A DNA stretch of 19,303 nt. Source: CAZIKB01 sp964539665. GTDB taxonomy: Bacteria > Zhuqueibacterota > Zhuqueibacteria > Oceanimicrobiales > Oceanimicrobiaceae. Within the stretch, counting starts at the first letter, position 1. Every line of letters starts with the position of its first letter. The DNA lies in NCBI GenBank assembly GCA_964539665.1, contig CAZIKB010000120.1, positions 1 to 19,303 of the forward strand, given 5' to 3'. A model generated the notes under the pieces. It was not told the origin of the DNA and made no database searches. It was given only the letters and a program-made list of their open reading frames with translations. Below are positions 7,465 through 14,193 of this stretch, one piece after another. The translations under genes were made by a program, and so were the position numbers.

Positions 7465-9027
7465 ATGATAAATGCCTGGATTTTTATATTGATTAGTATA
7501 AGTCTAGGATTTGTAGCAGGCTGGTTACTCAGGCAATTTTTTGGACAAAAAAAACTTGCTAAGGCCTATGAGGTTGCTGATAAAGTTATTGCGGACGCCA
7601 AAATCGAAAGTGAAACGATAAAAAAAGAAAAACTGTTAGAAGCAAAAGATGAAATGTTTCAATTGAAACAGGAATTAGAAAAAGAATCTAAAATTAAGAA
7701 AACAGAAATCCAAAGGCTCGAAAAACAACTATCCAATCGTGAAGTCAATTTAGATCGTAAGGTTGATATCCTCAATAAAAAAAGTCATGAACATAATAAA
7801 TTGAATAGGGAATTGTCAGTAAAAGAACAATTTCTAAGAAAGAAGGACCTTGAATTAGAAAACCTTATTCAAGAGGAAAACTCAAAACTTGCGCAAATCT
7901 CTGGACTCACAAGTGATGAAGCAAAAAAAATACAAATGCAGAATGTGTTGGAAAAAGCAAAACGGGAAACCGCTCAGGAAATTTATGATATTCGGGAACA
8001 AGCGAAACAAACTGCAATTCAGGAAGCAAGAGAAATTATTATTCAGGCGGTTCAAAGAAGCGCCATTAGCCATGTTGTAGATACAACAGTTTCAATTGTA
8101 ACGCTCCCAGATGATGAGATGAAAGGTCGAATAATTGGCCGGGAGGGACGAAATATTCGTTCATTCGAGAGTGAAACAGGTATCGAAGTTTTAATAGACG
8201 ATACTCCACAGACTGTTGTTTTATCAGGATTTGATTCTATTCGCCGTGAAATTGCTCGACATGCCATGGAGAAACTAATATTCGACGGCCGAATACACCC
8301 GGGGCGAATTGAAGAAATTGTTGAGAAAGCTCGCGAAGAAATTAACACAAAAATATATGAAATAGGTGAGCAAACTTTACTTGAAGTTGGATTGCATGGA
8401 ATTCATTCCGAATTAATTCGACTTTTAGGTAAACAATATTTCAGAACTACTTATGGCCAAAATTTGTTGCAACATTCCAAAGAGGTAGCAATGCTTGCCG
8501 GGCAAATGGCATTACAGTTAGGTCTGGATTCTTCGTTGGCTAAAAGGGCAGGGATACTGCATGATATTGGTAAAACTTCAGAAGAATACAGTGATGCCTC
8601 TTTTCATGATATTGGGCTTGAGATTGTAAAAAAGTTTGGTGAAGGCGAAATAGTGCAAAATGCAATTTCAGCTCAATCACCTACTAATGATGTCATAATT
8701 ATATCACCAATAACAATATTAATTCAAATTGCCGATGCAATATCTGTTTCACGACCAGGTGCGCAAAAAGAAATGCTTGAAAATTATATAAAACGAATGC
8801 ATGCCATGGAACAAATTGCATGCACATTTCCTGGCGTAATGAAAGCCTATGCTATTCAAGCAGGCAGAGAAATACGGGTGATAGTAGAACACACCATTAT
8901 TGATGATACAAAAGCTCAGATTTTAGCGAATGATATCGTTCAAAAAATTAATGAAAAATTGGAATATCCGGGTCAAATCAAAGTTTCAGTTATTCGTGAA
9001 TATAGATCAATTGATTTCGCAAAATAA
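7465..9027 (+). CDS. rny: Ribonuclease Y
   Basis: Membrane-anchored endoribonuclease that starts mRNA decay. The 520-residue protein has a single N-terminal transmembrane segment (about 3-20, IFILISISLGFVAGWLL), a long coiled coil (about 30-200), a KH RNA-binding domain with GRIIGREGRNIR at 221-232, and an HD metal-dependent phosphohydrolase domain with catalytic H366-D367 in ILHDIGKT. The C-terminal IREYRSIDFAK matches the family end. CTGGAG about eight bases before the ATG serves as the ribosome-binding site. It is followed by the ymdB-type gene, a pairing known from many genomes. Confidence 0.97.
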   Translation: MINAWIFILISISLGFVAGWLLRQFFGQKKLAKAYEVADKVIADAKIESETIKKEKLLEAKDEMFQLKQELEKESKIKKTEIQRLEKQLSNREVNLDRKVDILNKKSHEHNKLNRELSVKEQFLRKKDLELENLIQEENSKLAQISGLTSDEAKKIQMQNVLEKAKRETAQEIYDIREQAKQTAIQEAREIIIQAVQRSAISHVVDTTVSIVTLPDDEMKGRIIGREGRNIRSFESETGIEVLIDDTPQTVVLSGFDSIRREIARHAMEKLIFDGRIHPGRIEEIVEKAREEINTKIYEIGEQTLLEVGLHGIHSELIRLLGKQYFRTTYGQNLLQHSKEVAMLAGQMALQLGLDSSLAKRAGILHDIGKTSEEYSDASFHDIGLEIVKKFGEGEIVQNAISAQSPTNDVIIISPITILIQIADAISVSRPGAQKEMLENYIKRMHAMEQIACTFPGVMKAYAIQAGREIRVIVEHTIIDDTKAQILANDIVQKINEKLEYPGQIKVSVIREYRSIDFAK

Positions 9028-9058
9028 TAATCATTGATACTTATCTTGATTTATTATT
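9023..9058 (+). terminator. AT-rich hairpin after rny, possible weak terminator
   Basis: AATAATAATCA (9023-9033) pairs with TGATTTATTATT (9047-9058) with a one-base bulge and a 13-nt loop; AATTTTAATT follows. It begins at the rny stop codon. The stem has almost no GC and no clean T-tract, so attenuation rather than full termination is the most that can be claimed. Confidence 0.25.
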
Positions 9059-9094
9059 AATTTTAATTATATAAAAAAATTTATTTCAGTTTAA

Positions 9095-9901
9095 GTGAAT
9101 TATAGGTTGAATAAGAACAAAGAAATCCAGGTATTGTTTATTGCTGATATTGTTGGAAAACCAGGGTTAGAAATTGCATCAAAATTAGTTCCTGGATTGA
9201 GAGAAAATCATAAAATTGATTTTTGCATTGCAAATGGCGAGAATGGGTGTAACGGGAAAGGGCTGACACAAAAAATTGCCCGACATTATTTTAACCTGGG
9301 GATAGACGTCATTACAAGCGGCAATCATATATGGTATAACCGGGATATTTATGAGTACTTACAGAATAATGAGAGAATTCTCCGTCCATTAAATTATCCA
9401 GATGGGAATTATGGCCGGGGCTCCACTATAATTGAAATTGATGAGGACATTAAGATTGCGGTAATGAATCTTCAAGGCCGTACATTCTTGTATGCGATCG
9501 ATTGTCCTTTCAAAAGAGGATTATCTGAAGTAAGAAAACTACAAAAGAACACTAATATAATTATTGTAGATTTTCATGCTGAAGCAACTGCAGAAAAAAT
9601 AGCTATGGGCTGGTATTTAGACGGAAAAGTGAGCGCTTTAGTTGGAACCCATACTCATATTCAAACTGCGGATGAAAGGATTTTACCTGAGGGAACAGCA
9701 TATATTACTGATGTTGGCATGACTGGACCTATGGATTCCGTGTTAGGCTTGAGAAAAGAAATTGCAATCAATCGTTTTCTTCATCAAACACCTATACGAT
9801 ATAAAACTGCTGAAGATGAATTGAAATTATGCGCTGTCGTGATTTCAATAGAAAAAAGTACTGGTAAAGCAAATAAAATTCAAAGAATAAATTTACCTTA
9901 A
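9095..9901 (+). CDS. ymdB: YmdB-type metallophosphoesterase (TIGR00282 family)
   Basis: A 268-residue cytoplasmic dinuclear metal phosphodiesterase; the B. subtilis homologue YmdB hydrolyses 2',3'-cyclic nucleotides and affects motility and biofilm. Metal and active-site residues are all present: D18 in IADIVGKPG, E49-N50 in NGENGCNGKG, N77-H78 in SGNHIW, H161 in DFHAEAT, and H186/H188 in GTHTHIQ. DVGMTGP is also conserved. The GTG start at 9095 adds about ten residues before the point where YmdB normally begins; TTG at 9107 is an alternative, and neither has a clear ribosome-binding site. It lies between rny and folD, all in one direction. Confidence 0.92.
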   Translation: MNYRLNKNKEIQVLFIADIVGKPGLEIASKLVPGLRENHKIDFCIANGENGCNGKGLTQKIARHYFNLGIDVITSGNHIWYNRDIYEYLQNNERILRPLNYPDGNYGRGSTIIEIDEDIKIAVMNLQGRTFLYAIDCPFKRGLSEVRKLQKNTNIIIVDFHAEATAEKIAMGWYLDGKVSALVGTHTHIQTADERILPEGTAYITDVGMTGPMDSVLGLRKEIAINRFLHQTPIRYKTAEDELKLCAVVISIEKSTGKANKIQRINLP

Positions 9902-9914
9902 AAATAATAAAAAT

Positions 9915-10811
9915 ATGACACCTCTGCTCATCGACGGTAAAAAAATCGCTGCTGAAATTAAAGAGTCACTTCGCGCAAATATTGAAAAGCTCAAAGATAA
10001 AGGTTGTGTCCCGGGACTGACAGTTATTTTAGTTGGAGAGGATCCAGCGTCTCAAATATATGTCAGAATGAAAACCAAAGCTTGCAGTGAGCTTGGAATA
10101 AATTCGCAGACCATAAATCTGAGTTACGATACAAGTGAATCGGAATTGGTCAGTATCATCAAAAAACTTAATACTGATAAAGACGTTCATGCTATTCTTG
10201 TTCAATTGCCGTTACCTGGACATATCGATGAAAACCTGGTAATCAATACAATATCTCCAGTTAAAGATGTAGATGGATTCCACCCGATTAATCGGGGAAA
10301 ACTTGTAACCGGACTAGATACTTTTATTCCTTGCACTCCACTCGGGATTCATCAAATGCTATTAAGAAGCAACATTGAACCTGATGGCAAACATGTAGTA
10401 ATAGTTGGACGGAGTAATTTAGTCGGGCTGCCATTATCATCTATTTTGATTCAAAAAAAGGCCGGGGCGAATTCCACCGTCACTGTTTGTCACACCGGAA
10501 CTAAAGAGTTAAGCTATTTTACCAGGCAGGCAGACATTCTGATTGCCGCCATTGGGAGACCCGAGGTAATAACTGGGGATATGGTTAAACCCGGGGTAAT
10601 CGTGATTGATGTCGGCGTTAATCGTGTTGAAGATTCTGCTGCAGAGAAAGGATATCGAATTGTTGGAGATGTTGAATTTACATCTGTATCAGAACGCGCC
10701 GGGGCAATAAGTCCGGTTCCTGGCGGAGTCGGTCCGATGACGATTGCCATGTTAATTAATAATACCGTAAAAGCAGCTAAACAAATTTGCGCCAGTAGCT
10801 CAATTGGATAG
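9915..10811 (+). CDS. folD: Bifunctional methylenetetrahydrofolate dehydrogenase/cyclohydrolase FolD
   Basis: Cytoplasmic enzyme interconverting 5,10-methylene-THF, methenyl-THF and 10-formyl-THF. The 298 residues include catalytic Y49 and K53 (YVRMK), VQLPLPGHI (96-104), KDVDGFHPIN (117-126), the Rossmann segment VIVGRSNLVGLPLS and the late PVPGGVGPMTIAMLINNTV. The last codons (ATT TGC GCC AGT AGC TCA ATT GGA TAG) run into tRNA-Arg: the stop codon is supplied by the tRNA D-arm. The tail CASSSIG is therefore tRNA-encoded and is unlikely to be functionally conserved. The core enzyme is complete without it. Confidence 0.97.
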   Translation: MTPLLIDGKKIAAEIKESLRANIEKLKDKGCVPGLTVILVGEDPASQIYVRMKTKACSELGINSQTINLSYDTSESELVSIIKKLNTDKDVHAILVQLPLPGHIDENLVINTISPVKDVDGFHPINRGKLVTGLDTFIPCTPLGIHQMLLRSNIEPDGKHVVIVGRSNLVGLPLSSILIQKKAGANSTVTVCHTGTKELSYFTRQADILIAAIGRPEVITGDMVKPGVIVIDVGVNRVEDSAAEKGYRIVGDVEFTSVSERAGAISPVPGGVGPMTIAMLINNTVKAAKQICASSSIG

Positions 10812-10862
10812 AGCGTCGGCCTCCGGAGCCGAAGGCTGTGGGTTCGAGTCCCTCCTGGCGTA
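10789..10862 (+). tRNA. tRNA-Arg(CCG), overlaps the end of folD
   Basis: Acceptor GCGCCAG pairs with CTGGCGT (first pair G.U), followed by discriminator A at 10862. The D stem is GCTC/GAGC. Anticodon stem TCGGC/GCCGA encloses loop CTCCGGA, so the anticodon is CCG and reads CGG. The T stem GTGGG/CCCTC has one T.T mismatch at the second pair. No CCA is encoded. The first 23 bases are also folD coding sequence. It marks the border between the housekeeping block and the accessory region. Confidence 0.95.
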
Positions 10863-11004
10863 CTTAATTATCAGTATAAGACTGGCAGCTTGCATCTTCT
10901 GTCCGAAGTGATTAAAAATGCCAGTGTTTGTATGCAAATAAGTTTGCAGAAGAGTAGTTATTCCAGCCTCTCGACATCAGCGAATATGAGTGTAATACGG
11001 ATTC

Positions 11005-11030
11005 AAATGGCTATCTATGCATAGCCATTT
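11005..11030. terminator. Hairpin with perfect 10-bp stem, candidate terminator
   Basis: AAATGGCTAT (11005-11014) and ATAGCCATTT (11021-11030) pair perfectly around loop CTATGC. The arm ends in TTT on either strand, so it could act in both directions, but no long T-tract follows (CTCCTATATTTT). It lies 143 nt after tRNA-Arg. Confidence 0.4.
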
Positions 11031-11059
11031 CTCCTATATTTTGATTAGAAATGATTTAT

Positions 11060-11081
11060 TAAATAAGCACTTGCTTATTTA
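11060..11081. repeat. 9-bp hairpin, AT-rich
   Basis: TAAATAAGC (11060-11068) pairs with GCTTATTTA (11073-11081) around loop ACTT. It is upstream of the lactate permease gene. It may be an operator half-site pair or a weak terminator; nothing in the sequence decides between these. Confidence 0.45.
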
Positions 11082-11195
11082 TTGATTTAAAAAATCAGAT
11101 CATCCATCATCATGGAATTACGGTTGCCTCTTATGCCGGGGTGTATCTGGGTGAAATCGATGGCAAGAAGTTTTAATACTTTATCGTGAAATAGT

Positions 11196-11218
11196 GTTGC
11201 GGCCATATGGGTCGCAGC
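11196..11218 (+). promoter_or_regulatory. Stem-loop in the lactate permease leader
   Basis: GTTGCGGCC (11196-11204) pairs with GGTCGCAGC (11210-11218) around ATATG, nine pairs including two G.U wobbles. It ends 38 nt before the permease ATG. There is no T-tract, so it is not a simple terminator; a leader structure or regulator site is possible. Confidence 0.3.
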
Positions 11219-11256
11219 GGAAAAGCAATAAACATCTAACAGCAAGGGAGCCTTCC

Positions 11257-13128
11257 ATGTCTATTGGATTACAAGCCATACTTTCATTATTGCCGATTGC
11301 GACGGTGGGTCTATTTTTAGTGATACTTCGTTGGCCGGCAAGCAAGGCCATGCCTATTTCTTATGCAACTGCCGTCCTTTTAGCCTTGTTCGTTTGGGAA
11401 GTTTCAGGGGCTCAAGTAGCGGCCGCATCGATCAAAGGATTGGTAGTCGCGGCGACTCTTTTGTACATTATTTTTGGAGCGATATTATTGCTGAACACTC
11501 TGCAGGAAAGCGGTGCCTTAAGAACGATTCGAAAAGGTTTTACCGACATCACTCCTGACCGGCGAATTCAGGTGATCATAATAGCTTGGTTGTTCGGGTC
11601 GTTTATTGAAGGTTCCGCCGGGTTTGGAACGCCGGCCGCGGTCGCGGTTCCTTTGTTGGTGGGATTGGGTTTTCCTGGAATGGCGGCAGTGGTTGCTGGA
11701 ATGATTATTCAAAGCACTCCGGTTTCTTTTGGGGCGGCAGGCACTCCCATTTTGGTGGGGGTCAATTCGGGATTAGGCGGACTCAGACCAATTGAGACTT
11801 TCGCCACCGTAGAAGGTTTTGATTTGGAACGACTACATGCTCTGACCGGAGGTCAATTATCCGGTTTGGATTGGGAACAGCTTCTGGCCTTGGTGGGCGC
11901 CAAGGTGGCTTTACTTCATGCGATTGCAGGCCTCCTGATTCCATTGTTCGTGGTGGCGGTCATGACTCGATTTTACGGCAAAAATAAATCATTTTCCGAA
12001 GGCCTGCAGGTTTGGAAGTTTGCCTTGTTCGCCTCTGTATCCATGACGATCCCTTACCTGATCGTAGCCAAATTGCTGGGACCTGAGTTTCCTTCGATCT
12101 TTGGCGGGTTAATAGGACTGGCGATCGTCGTGACGATGGCCAGGAAAGGCTTTTTGATGCCTGACAGGAAGGATTGTTGGGATTTTCCCGATCGGGAGCA
12201 ATGGGATCCCGAGTGGACAGGAAGCATCGAAACCAGGGATATTGGCCATCACAGCGGGAAGTTGAGCATGCTAAAAGCGTGGATCCCTTATTTTTTAGTT
12301 GCCTTGCTTCTGATATTGACCCGACTTCGGGCATTGCCCATCGGAGGGTGGCTGAAAAGTGTGAATATAGAATTCAACAAAATCTTCGACACTGAAATTG
12401 CCGCCAGTGTCCAACCTCTTTATTTGCCAGGCACGATATTTATCGTGGTATCCCTCATCACTTATTTTTTACATCAGATGAAAGGGAAGGATTACCAGGT
12501 TGCCTGGAGGAAATCGGCACGCACCATGGTGGCGGCATCGGTGGCTCTGATCTTCACGGTTCCTATGGTTCAGGTATTTATCAATTCCGGTGGAGGGGAG
12601 GCAGGTTTTAATAAAATGCCGATTGCGTTGGCAGAAGGCATCGCCAATTTAGCCGGTGCGGCTTGGCCGTTGTTTTCCACGTTCATCGGCGGCTTTGGCG
12701 CTGCGGTCGCAGGAAGCAACACGGTCAGTAATATGACTTTTTCTCTGTTCCAATTCGACGTGGGTATGAGAATTGGGGTGGATCCAACCTGGATCGTGGC
12801 GTTGCAGGCCGTGGGAGGGGCAGCAGGAAATATAATTTGTGTCCACAATGTGGTAGCCGCTTCCGCCGTTGTGGGATTGGTGGGCAAAGAAGGAGATGTT
12901 ATTCGCAAAACCCTGATTCCTTTTGTCTATTATGCGTTATTGCCCGGAGCTATCGGATATTGGATTGTTTGGCATGTGGAAAAAGGAGTAGTGAACGTAG
13001 GAGCGATTATCGTTTTGGTTATCGCTGCTTCGGCCGTGTATTTTATAAGCACCAACCGTAAACGTCTTATCCAGGAAAGAAGCAGGCATGGGGATTCAAT
13101 CAAGGAGGAACCTGGAAACGATTCTTAA
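11257..13128 (+). CDS. lldP: L-lactate permease (LldP/LctP family)
   Basis: An inner-membrane lactate (or glycolate) transporter of the LctP family (TC 2.A.14), 623 residues with many hydrophobic helices. The family signature GSFIEGSAGFGTPAAVAVPL and then STPVSFGAAGTPI and the late GGFGAAVAGSNTVSN with GNIICVHNVVAA are all present, so it appears intact. The ATG at 11257 is chosen because AAGGGAG lies at 11244-11250 and the product begins with the first helix (MSIGLQAILSLLP); the frame is open from GTG 11194 but that adds 21 hydrophilic residues and has no ribosome-binding site. GC is visibly higher than in the housekeeping genes: one 60-base line in it has 30 G/C, one in pheT has 15. No lactate dehydrogenase or regulator is adjacent. 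Acquisition by transfer is likely. Confidence 0.93.
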   Translation: MSIGLQAILSLLPIATVGLFLVILRWPASKAMPISYATAVLLALFVWEVSGAQVAAASIKGLVVAATLLYIIFGAILLLNTLQESGALRTIRKGFTDITPDRRIQVIIIAWLFGSFIEGSAGFGTPAAVAVPLLVGLGFPGMAAVVAGMIIQSTPVSFGAAGTPILVGVNSGLGGLRPIETFATVEGFDLERLHALTGGQLSGLDWEQLLALVGAKVALLHAIAGLLIPLFVVAVMTRFYGKNKSFSEGLQVWKFALFASVSMTIPYLIVAKLLGPEFPSIFGGLIGLAIVVTMARKGFLMPDRKDCWDFPDREQWDPEWTGSIETRDIGHHSGKLSMLKAWIPYFLVALLLILTRLRALPIGGWLKSVNIEFNKIFDTEIAASVQPLYLPGTIFIVVSLITYFLHQMKGKDYQVAWRKSARTMVAASVALIFTVPMVQVFINSGGGEAGFNKMPIALAEGIANLAGAAWPLFSTFIGGFGAAVAGSNTVSNMTFSLFQFDVGMRIGVDPTWIVALQAVGGAAGNIICVHNVVAASAVVGLVGKEGDVIRKTLIPFVYYALLPGAIGYWIVWHVEKGVVNVGAIIVLVIAASAVYFISTNRKRLIQERSRHGDSIKEEPGNDS

Positions 13129-13252
13129 TTTTCAGCGATCCACATTACCATAAGCGATAGCGTCTTTTGGTTATTTAAAAGGTGTTTTAGCAACTATGGA
13201 GGTCAATTAAAACGAGTTCAGGAAGAAGAGCATGATTAAGAAAATTAACAGC

Positions 13253-13273
13253 AGGTGTGGATTTGTCGCACCT
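13253..13273 (+). terminator. Hairpin downstream of lldP, weak terminator candidate
   Basis: AGGTGTG (13253-13259) pairs with CGCACCT (13267-13273), seven pairs with one wobble and a 7-nt loop, followed only by TT. It is 125 nt after the lldP stop and just before the dehydrogenase remnant. It may be a terminator or chance. Confidence 0.25.
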
Positions 13274-13280
13274 TTAGCGA

Positions 13281-13648
13281 TTTGTAGTCGGTTCAAATCT
13301 TTTTGGCGACATTTTATCTGACTTAGCCAGGCAGTTGTGGGTACTATCGGAATTGCCGCATCTGCTAATATTATTCCTGTACATGAATATCCTTCAATGT
13401 TTGAATCCGTTCATGGTTCTGCTCCGGATATTGCCGGTAAAAAGATCGCCAATCCTATTGCAACAATCTGGTCGGCTGCAATGATGATGGAGCATCTGGA
13501 ACAATCTGAAGCAGCCGCTTATATTATTAATGCAATTGAAATTGTCCTGAAAGAAGGGACAATTCATACTCCAGATATGGGTGGCAAAGCAAATACATGG
13601 GAATGCGGTGATGCCGTGGTGGATGTATTAAAAGTTATCATAAGATAA
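13281..13648 (+). pseudogene. 3' remnant of a tartrate/malate/isocitrate-type dehydrogenase gene, frameshifted
   Basis: The reading FVVGSNLFGDILSDLA (13281-13328) is the conserved NLFGDILSD block of the isocitrate/isopropylmalate dehydrogenase family. A shift of frame near 13329-13333, equivalent to one lost base, leads to VVGTIGIAASANI and then YPSMFESVHGSAPDIAGKKI, NPIATIWSAAMMMEHL and TPDMGGKANT, ending at 13648. The SMFESVHGSAPDIAGK and TPDMGG pattern is closest in memory to tartrate/D-malate dehydrogenases. The N-terminal two-thirds, with the substrate-binding arginines, is missing, and a stop lies right before 13281. It is a decayed fragment. A 103-residue open frame from GTG 13337 survives but cannot be an active enzyme. 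Confidence 0.85.
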
Positions 13649-13677
13649 TTTGGGAAATTTGTTTCTTCGTTGATTAT

Positions 13678-13815
13678 TTATCCTACATAAATAAGAGGGC
13701 TTTGAGTACCCTTTTGCCCATTAAATCCACCTGGAAATGTAACATCAGCAAAAACAATAACCTGGGATTTGTCAGGATTTTCTAATACAACAGTATGGCT
13801 TATTTTTAATACAGC
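13678..13815 (-). pseudogene. Short coding remnant, C-terminal end of an unknown protein
   Basis: On the minus strand a frame of 45 codons runs to a stop (TTA at 13678-13680 on the plus strand). It reads AVLKISHTVVLENPDKSQVI, then VFADVTFPGGFNG, then QKGTQSPLIYVG. The composition looks like real protein (alternating strand, Gly and Pro turns) and the frame is closed upstream by a stop at 13816-13818. I do not recognise the family. No start codon or ribosome-binding site is visible, so it is most likely a gene end left behind by a deletion. Confidence 0.4.
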
Positions 13816-13898
13816 TTATAATTGGCAGCATAGTCATATACCAGTTGAAAGTTGGTCAACAGGGATTTGGTAAATTTGAGCAGTTCTTTAAAAATTAG

Positions 13899-13935
13899 AA
13901 TAGGCGTTTTGTGGGGAGAGGTAGGTACGCCTATT
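13899..13935. terminator. Hairpin with perfect 9-bp stem and 19-nt loop
   Basis: AATAGGCGT (13899-13907) and ACGCCTATT (13927-13935) are exact reverse complements. The loop is G-rich (GTGGGGAGAGG). TTTGCAAAAAGTTTT follows. It could be an old terminator or part of a structured RNA; the loop is long for a terminator. Confidence 0.35.
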
Positions 13936-13950
13936 TGCAAAAAGTTTTAA

Positions 13951-13979
13951 TTGACTAAGATGTTAAATTTTATTTTATT
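13951..13979 (+). promoter_or_regulatory. Weak promoter-like pair upstream of the racemase gene
   Basis: TTGACT (13951-13956, five of six to consensus) and TTTATT (13974-13979, four of six) are 17 nt apart. The predicted start is about 205 nt before the racemase GTG. In such AT-rich DNA this may be chance. Confidence 0.25.
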
Positions 13980-14193
13980 AACAAAATAGATAATTTTCAT
14001 AATCAAAATTTGAATACATCGGTTGTATCGAATCCCCAAGCGGTATCTTGGAACAGAATTTTATCCACAGTTCTTGGTGCTTTTTTTGCCGAAACAATTT
14101 TAGTTGGCTTGAAAACTGTTTAAATATGAAAATGACTCCTCTGCGGATTAATTCCTTTATGTTAGACCAAGCGTTTGCCACAGGAAATTTATC

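Larger units (their letters stand above)
10863..11195. other. Gene-free stretch with several hairpins and a possible gene tail
   Basis: No full gene is visible over about 330 nt. It contains three complementary pairs in crossed order at 10881-10952, a 10-bp hairpin at 11005-11030, a 9-bp hairpin at 11060-11081 and a small 6-bp hairpin at 11083-11097. Near 11105-11177 one frame reads HHHGITVASYAGVYLGEIDG and then KKF and a stop. It is richer in GC, like lldP, and may be the tail of a lost upstream gene; it was not recognised. No copy of the tRNA-Arg 3' end that would mark an integration site was seen. Confidence 0.5.
13649..14193. other. Stretch without an intact gene
   Basis: About 545 nt separate the dehydrogenase remnant from the racemase gene. 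It holds a 45-codon minus-strand coding remnant (13678-13815), a long hairpin (13899-13935) and a weak promoter-like pair (13951-13979). A minus-strand open frame over 13978-14211 (77 residues) resembles nothing recognised and overlaps the racemase start. A plus-strand frame near 14015-14122 ends in a hydrophobic stretch (LGAFFAETILVG) but has no start signal. The whole stretch looks like degraded coding DNA. Confidence 0.5.

Noticed and set aside
11194..11256. Upstream extension of lldP to GTG 11194
   Set aside because: No ribosome-binding site, hydrophilic and unlike the family N-terminus, and it runs through a stem-loop; ATG 11257 has AAGGGAG.
12570..12908. Minus-strand frames inside lldP, some over 100 codons
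   Set aside because: The higher GC of lldP makes stop codons rarer on the other strand; the lldP frame is the one with family signatures.
10789..13648. tRNA-Arg as an integration site with a duplicated 3' end downstream
   Set aside because: No second copy of the tRNA 3' end and no integrase gene were found in the window, so an integrative element is not supported.
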